This document shows, piece by piece, positions 59,752-64,000 of a stretch of DNA of 64,000 nt. The number at the start of each line of letters is the position of its first letter. Positions within the stretch are counted from its first letter, which is position 1. The notes under the pieces are model-generated. The model was given only the letters and a program-made list of their open reading frames with translations, was not told the origin of the DNA and did no database searches. The stretch is from Bradyrhizobium liaoningense. GTDB taxonomy: Bacteria; Pseudomonadota; Alphaproteobacteria; Rhizobiales; Xanthobacteraceae. The DNA lies in NCBI RefSeq assembly GCF_018130825.1, contig NZ_JAFCJS010000001.1, positions 682,001 through 746,000 of the forward strand, given 5' to 3'. The translations under genes were made by a program, and so were the position numbers.

Positions 59752-62505
59752 TTATGACGCGGCCTTCAGCTTCGGCTGAGCACCGGGCTTCGGCCGGCCT
59801 AGTTTCGCCAAGGCTTCCGTGCGCACGAGCTTCAATCCTTCCTTGGCGTCGTAGCCATGGATCTCCTTCACATCGAGCTTGCGCATGAAGTCGATGGTTT
59901 CCTGGGTGATGACCTGGCCGGGCACCATGATCGGGAAGCCCGGCGGATACGGGATCACGAAATTGGCGGAGACGAGCTCGGGCCCGGCCTTCAGGCGCCG
60001 GTCGATCTCGGCATCGTTGAGCCGGATGTGCTCGCAGCCGGCGACGTCATAGGCCGCATAGAAGCCGGTGCGGATGTCACCTTCGTTGGTCTTGCCGCCG
60101 GCGTCGCCGCGGAAGCTCGGGTGGAAGTGCGAGAAGTTCGGCAGATCGGGCACATCCTTCATCAGGCTCGTGACCCGTGCCTCGAAGGTCTTCCTGGCAT
60201 TGGCGCCGCCCTGGGCAAGGCCGCGGTCGATCTCGCCCGCGATCTCGGCGAGCACGCGGATCAGATGCGCGACGTCGCTGCGGGTGTTGTTGATGTTGGA
60301 CTGGACCAGCACCGAATTGCGCGATGTCTTGTTGACCTGGATGTTGTACTCGCTGGCCAGAACGCCCTTGAACTGGGTTCCATCAAACCCTGCGGTCCCG
60401 CAGACCAACGTCATGCGGGTCGGGTCGAGGCAGAACTCGTCCTCGTCCAGGCTCTTGAGGATATTCGCCCAGTTCGCGCCGGCGGCGAGAAAGTCGGTGA
60501 AGCCGGTCTGGCGGTATTGGGCGGGCACCATGGCGTCGGCACCGAGGATGCGGAAGTATTTCGAGATCAGCGGATTGTTGTTGACCGCCTGGCGGATGGC
60601 GAACGCGATCTCGATCGCATTGGCGACGAGGCCATAGCCTTCCAGCTCCATCTGCCGCCGCGAGATATCGAGGCTGGCGATCAGCTGCTGGTTCGGACTG
60701 GTCGAGGCATGGGTGAACACCGCCTCCTTGAACTGCTGCTCGACCGTGTGGAATTCGACGTCCTTGACCGAAAGCATCGAGCCCTGGCGGATCGCCGACA
60801 TCGACTTGTGGGTCGAGTTGGTCTGGTAGACGCGTAGCCGGATCTGCCTGGGATCGGGGATCAGCCGGACTTTGAGCAGCGTCTCGTCGGATGGGTTCTT
60901 GCCGAGCTCGGCCTGCTGCTTCTCATAGGCCGCGACCGACTTGGGATCGCGCATCCACGCCTCGATCTCGTTGGCGGCACCGAGGCCAGTGCGGCGGCGC
61001 AGGAACGGCGAGAAGCGCGCGAAGCCGAACCAGGCCTCGTCCCACAGGAAGATCAGGTCGGGCTTGATGGCGAGGCATTCCTCCATCACCCGCCGGGTGT
61101 TGTAGATGTGGCCGTCGAAGGTGCAATTGGTCAGGTCGATCATCTTGACGCGGTCGAGCCGGCCGTCGGCCTTGGCGTTCAGGAGCGCCTGCTTGATCGT
61201 CTTCAGCGGCACGGCGCCATACATCGAATATTCCGTCATCGGGAAGGCTTCGACATAGAGCGGTTGCGCACCGGCCAGCACCATGCCGTAGTGATGCGAC
61301 TTGTGGCAGTTGCGGTCGACGATCGCGATGTCGCCGGGCGCGAGCAGCGCCTGCACCGCCATCTTGTTGGACGTCGAGGTGCCGTTGGTGACGAAGAAGA
61401 CGCGATCGGCGCCGAGCGCCCTCGCCGCCTTCTCCTGCGCCTTCTTGATGTTGCCGGTTGGCTCCAGCATGCTGTCGAGGCCGCCGGTGGTGGCGCTGCT
61501 CTCGGCCAGGAACAGGTTCGGGCCGTAGAACTCGCCCATGTCGCGGATCCAGTCGGACTTGAAGATCGACTTGCCGCGGGCGATCGGCAGCGCGTGGAAG
61601 GTGCCGATCGGACGCTGGGCGTATTTCTTGAGATTGTCGAAGAACGGCGTGTCGTAGCGGTCCTGGATGCCTTCGAGGATCGATAGATGCAGCTCCAGCA
61701 GCTCTTCGATCGAATAGAAGATGCGGCGGACGACGCTGGCCTCGGGATCGCCAGCGAGCTCCTCCACGTCGCGGTTCGAGATCATGTAAAGGTCGAGTTC
61801 GGGCCTGATGCGCTTGATGATCTGCGCGAGCCGCAGGGCGGACGCGTCGGTTTCGTCGTTGAGGCCGGCCGCGGCCATGATCGAGCGGAGCACCGGCGCA
61901 TTGTGCCGCGAACGCAGCCCAAAGCCCTCGTTGATGACGACGGCGCCGATGTTCGGATTGAGCAACGTCGCACAGAAGGCATCCTCGAGGCTGCCGACGA
62001 TGACGGGCTCATAGATGAAGCCGTCGACAGGCCGCCGCAGTTTGCGCCATTCGGCGGCCAGTGCCGGCCATTGGCTGGATGATATGCCAGTGACAATCAG
62101 CGTCTCGAAATAAGGCCGGCGCGCCGTATGCGCGCCGAAGCTCGGCGGCACCAGCTCGGGTGCATCGCCATTGCCGTCATCCTTTGCGCTCCAGTCGCCG
62201 GCATGCTGACGGAAGGATCGCGTCGCCAGCGCCTGGGCAATTCTCGTCGCAAGGGCGAACGATGTCGCACCGTCCCCGGCGACTGCTGCTTCGCGCAGCG
62301 CCGCCATCAGTTGTAGACCGGGATAACCGTGATACTCCTCCGTGACCGAAAGCTCGGCCAGCGCCGCGTCATAGGCCGCGCGATTGCCGACGCGAGCCCA
62401 GACTTTCGCGGCCTCCACCAGGTCACGCCAGTCGTCCGCCCGCGCGCCGGGGCCGGAGAAGAACTGATCGATGCGCTTCTGTGCGAGCTTGGTGTCCTTG
62501 GACAT
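59752..62505 (-). CDS. Orn/Lys/Arg-type PLP-dependent amino acid decarboxylase
   Basis: 917 residues from ATG 62505 (GGGAGAGAG upstream; the frame is open to 62592). The N-terminal 300 residues are a wing/linker region. The PLP domain has SSATTGGLDSMLEPTGNIKK, FVTNGTSTSNKMAVQALL, DRNCHKSHHYG, FLWDEAWFGFARF (Asp binding the ring nitrogen) and NSTHKSMSAIRQGSM with Schiff-base Lys567. The C-terminal domain contains PYPPGFPIMVPGQ. It is longer than the usual 700-750 residues of LdcI/AdiA/SpeF. Substrate not determinable: lysine, arginine, ornithine or another amino acid. Forms an operon with the exchanger. Confidence 0.88.
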   Translation of the reverse strand: MSKDTKLAQKRIDQFFSGPGARADDWRDLVEAAKVWARVGNRAAYDAALAELSVTEEYHGYPGLQLMAALREAAVAGDGATSFALATRIAQALATRSFRQHAGDWSAKDDGNGDAPELVPPSFGAHTARRPYFETLIVTGISSSQWPALAAEWRKLRRPVDGFIYEPVIVGSLEDAFCATLLNPNIGAVVINEGFGLRSRHNAPVLRSIMAAAGLNDETDASALRLAQIIKRIRPELDLYMISNRDVEELAGDPEASVVRRIFYSIEELLELHLSILEGIQDRYDTPFFDNLKKYAQRPIGTFHALPIARGKSIFKSDWIRDMGEFYGPNLFLAESSATTGGLDSMLEPTGNIKKAQEKAARALGADRVFFVTNGTSTSNKMAVQALLAPGDIAIVDRNCHKSHHYGMVLAGAQPLYVEAFPMTEYSMYGAVPLKTIKQALLNAKADGRLDRVKMIDLTNCTFDGHIYNTRRVMEECLAIKPDLIFLWDEAWFGFARFSPFLRRRTGLGAANEIEAWMRDPKSVAAYEKQQAELGKNPSDETLLKVRLIPDPRQIRLRVYQTNSTHKSMSAIRQGSMLSVKDVEFHTVEQQFKEAVFTHASTSPNQQLIASLDISRRQMELEGYGLVANAIEIAFAIRQAVNNNPLISKYFRILGADAMVPAQYRQTGFTDFLAAGANWANILKSLDEDEFCLDPTRMTLVCGTAGFDGTQFKGVLASEYNIQVNKTSRNSVLVQSNINNTRSDVAHLIRVLAEIAGEIDRGLAQGGANARKTFEARVTSLMKDVPDLPNFSHFHPSFRGDAGGKTNEGDIRTGFYAAYDVAGCEHIRLNDAEIDRRLKAGPELVSANFVIPYPPGFPIMVPGQVITQETIDFMRKLDVKEIHGYDAKEGLKLVRTEALAKLGRPKPGAQPKLKAAS

Positions 62506-62578
62506 GTCTCTCTCCCGATCGGTGCCGGCCAGTGGGCGAAGGTGATGGCGGATCGTGAGTACGGAGGCCGAGGCGCCA

Positions 62579-62592
62579 TTGATCCAAGTCAA
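62579..62592. promoter_or_regulatory. FixK/FNR-type box, one mismatch
   Basis: TTGATCCAAGTCAA matches TTGAT-N4-ATCAA with one change and fits the looser FixK pattern TTGA-N6-TCAA. It lies 73 bases upstream of the decarboxylase start, the same distance range as the perfect boxes at 50.7, 51.8 and 56.2 kb. Confidence 0.6.
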
Positions 62593-62655
62593 CGGTCGCG
62601 CGTTATGGTGGACGCACGTCCCGCGACTGACGCTCTTTGCAATGCAGCATGCCTG

Positions 62656-64000
62656 TCAGGCGGAGCGTTGCGCCACCCCGGCACGATCTTCGCCAAGGAC
62701 GCTGTCGAGCGAGCGCAGCCACTGGCTGCTGTCGGTCTTTTCCGCCAATCCCTCGGCGCGCAGCAGATCGCGCAGCTGCGCGTGCGCGCCGACAATGCAG
62801 AAGCTGATCCGGCGCGCGGCAAGCTCATCGCTCAGCTCATGCAGCATGCGCGCACCGGCGAGATCGATATAGGGCGATGCCGAAAGGTCGCAGGCGACCA
62901 GCCTGATGCCGGCGGAGCCGCGCAGCGCGGCCAGCGCAGCATCGAGGATTGTCTCGGCATTGATGTAGAGCAGCGAGGCTTCGGGTCGGAACGCTATGAC
63001 GCCGACCAGCGGCTCGACGCCCTCATGCCTGGCGCTGTCGGAATAGCGGCCGCTGCCCGGCAGCCTGCCGAGAAATGCCACGTTCGGCCGGGAGGCCCGC
63101 GCCAGGAGCAGGAAGATCGAGGCAATCGCCGCCAGCAGCACGCCCTGGAGAATGCCGAGCAGCAGCACCGCGACCAACGCAATGGACGCGGCCAGGAAGT
63201 CGATCCGGCTGACCTGCCACATTCGCTTGAGCGCGGCGATATCGACGAGCTTGTAGACCGCGGCAAAGACGATGGCCGCGAGCACCGCCTTGGGCAAATT
63301 GGTCAGCAATCCTGTAAAGAACAGCAGGCAGAGCCCAAGGGTCACCGAGCAGATCACCAGCGCCAGCGGTGTTCGCGCGCCGGCGCTGTCGTTGACGGCG
63401 GATTGCGACAGGCCGCCGGCGACGGGATAGCCGTGGCCGAAGGCCGCAGCCAGGTTCGCGGCACCTAGCCCCAGGAATTCCTGGCGCACGTCGAGCGCAT
63501 AGCCGTGCTTGGCGGCAAAGCTGCGCGCGGCGGAGACGCCTTCGATGTAGGCCAGCAGCACGCAGCCGGCTGCAAGCGGAAACAGATCGTCGAACTCCAG
63601 CAGGCCGAACGTCGGCATCGCCACCGCCGGCAGCCCCTCCGGTATCTTCCCGGTAACGGGCACACCCATTGCCGCAAAGCCGAGCATCGTCGCGACCAGG
63701 ATCGCCAGCGCCACGATGGTGATGCCGACCGGCTTGCCCGGCAGCCGCCGTTCCCCGAGCAGCAGAAGCAGCAGCGCGACCGCGCCGATCGTCAGCACCA
63801 GCGGATGGATCTGACCGAGCTGCCCGATCAGCTTGATGGCCCGGTCGAAGAAATTGTGACCGCCACCGGCGACGCCGAGCAGGCTCGGCAACTGGCTCAT
63901 GATGATGGTGAGCCCTGCCCCGGCCTTGAAGCCGACCAGGATGCTGTCGCTGACGAGGCGGACCAGCACGCTGAGCTTGAACAGCCAGGCGATGAAGCAC
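62656..64000 (-). CDS. SulP-family anion transporter with STAS domain (cut by window edge)
   Basis: The C-terminal 448 or so codons of a SulP transporter; the frame stays open to the last base, so the start lies outside the window. Membrane part: VGFKAGAGLTIIMSQLPSLL, PLAAGCVLLAYIEGVSAARS, FLGLGAANLAAAFGHGYPVA and GGLSQSAVNDSAGARTPLA (family-conserved). The last 110 residues are a STAS domain (LVACDLSASPYIDLAGARML). Carries sulfate, bicarbonate or another anion. It lies upstream of the decarboxylase operon in the same direction, 150 bases away. Confidence 0.92.
   Translation of the reverse strand, partial: CFIAWLFKLSVLVRLVSDSILVGFKAGAGLTIIMSQLPSLLGVAGGGHNFFDRAIKLIGQLGQIHPLVLTIGAVALLLLLLGERRLPGKPVGITIVALAILVATMLGFAAMGVPVTGKIPEGLPAVAMPTFGLLEFDDLFPLAAGCVLLAYIEGVSAARSFAAKHGYALDVRQEFLGLGAANLAAAFGHGYPVAGGLSQSAVNDSAGARTPLALVICSVTLGLCLLFFTGLLTNLPKAVLAAIVFAAVYKLVDIAALKRMWQVSRIDFLAASIALVAVLLLGILQGVLLAAIASIFLLLARASRPNVAFLGRLPGSGRYSDSARHEGVEPLVGVIAFRPEASLLYINAETILDAALAALRGSAGIRLVACDLSASPYIDLAGARMLHELSDELAARRISFCIVGAHAQLRDLLRAEGLAEKTDSSQWLRSLDSVLGEDRAGVAQRSA

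Overview
The window looks like chromosomal DNA of an alphaproteobacterium of the Bradyrhizobium/Rhodopseudomonas type. The evidence is the high GC content, the ntrY-ntrX-hfq-hflX block with mazG nearby, many TRAP/ABC uptake systems, FixK/FNR-type boxes, and two palindromic intergenic repeats of a kind I associate with this group. Species cannot be set from the sequence. I see no rRNA, tRNA, CRISPR array, intact insertion sequence or prophage.

Layout. 0-6.5 kb: an outer-membrane autotransporter-barrel protein with a decayed copy of its 5' region at the left edge, then an operon (minus strand) of TRAP binding protein, fused TRAP permease and acyl-CoA ligase. 6.5-14.6 kb: a 970-base stretch without a convincing gene, then a 1273-residue protein joining an unrecognised N-terminal region, a DyP-type peroxidase and a cytochrome-P450-like domain, facing a large cyclase/ATPase/TPR regulator. 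14.7-21.9 kb: an AraC regulator divergent from a complete branched-chain-type ABC importer and an aldehyde dehydrogenase, probably for an aromatic substrate. 21.9-26.6 kb: iron uptake (TonB-dependent receptor and PepSY membrane protein) with a candidate Irr-type box. 26.8-32.3 kb: a PilZ-HTH regulator, a cupin, and a serine hydrolase plus copper amine oxidase operon with a divergent AraC regulator. 32.3-37.5 kb: methionine ABC importer, DASS transporter, enoyl-CoA hydratase. 37.6-39.3 kb: cobalt-type nitrile hydratase alpha, beta and accessory genes. 39.4-47.4 kb: queC, mazG, a GNAT acetyltransferase, hflX, hfq, ntrX, ntrY.

47.5-64 kb is the most coherent unusual region. Three perfect TTGAT-N4-ATCAA boxes and one near-perfect box sit 57-87 bases upstream of five transcription units: DUF3300/DUF2950/small secreted protein; an orphan ABC-type binding protein beside a histidine kinase with a related sensor domain; a small membrane protein plus HlyD-type fusion protein; a small soluble protein plus polyphosphate kinase 2; and a 917-residue Orn/Lys/Arg-type decarboxylase with an AspT-type exchanger and a second copy of the small secreted protein family. 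I infer one low-oxygen (FixK/FNR) regulon covering envelope, polyphosphate and decarboxylation/exchange functions. The right edge cuts a SulP transporter.

The two observations most worth follow-up are the DyP-P450 double-haem fusion, with a degenerate P450 ExxR motif, and this clustered FixK-type regulon.
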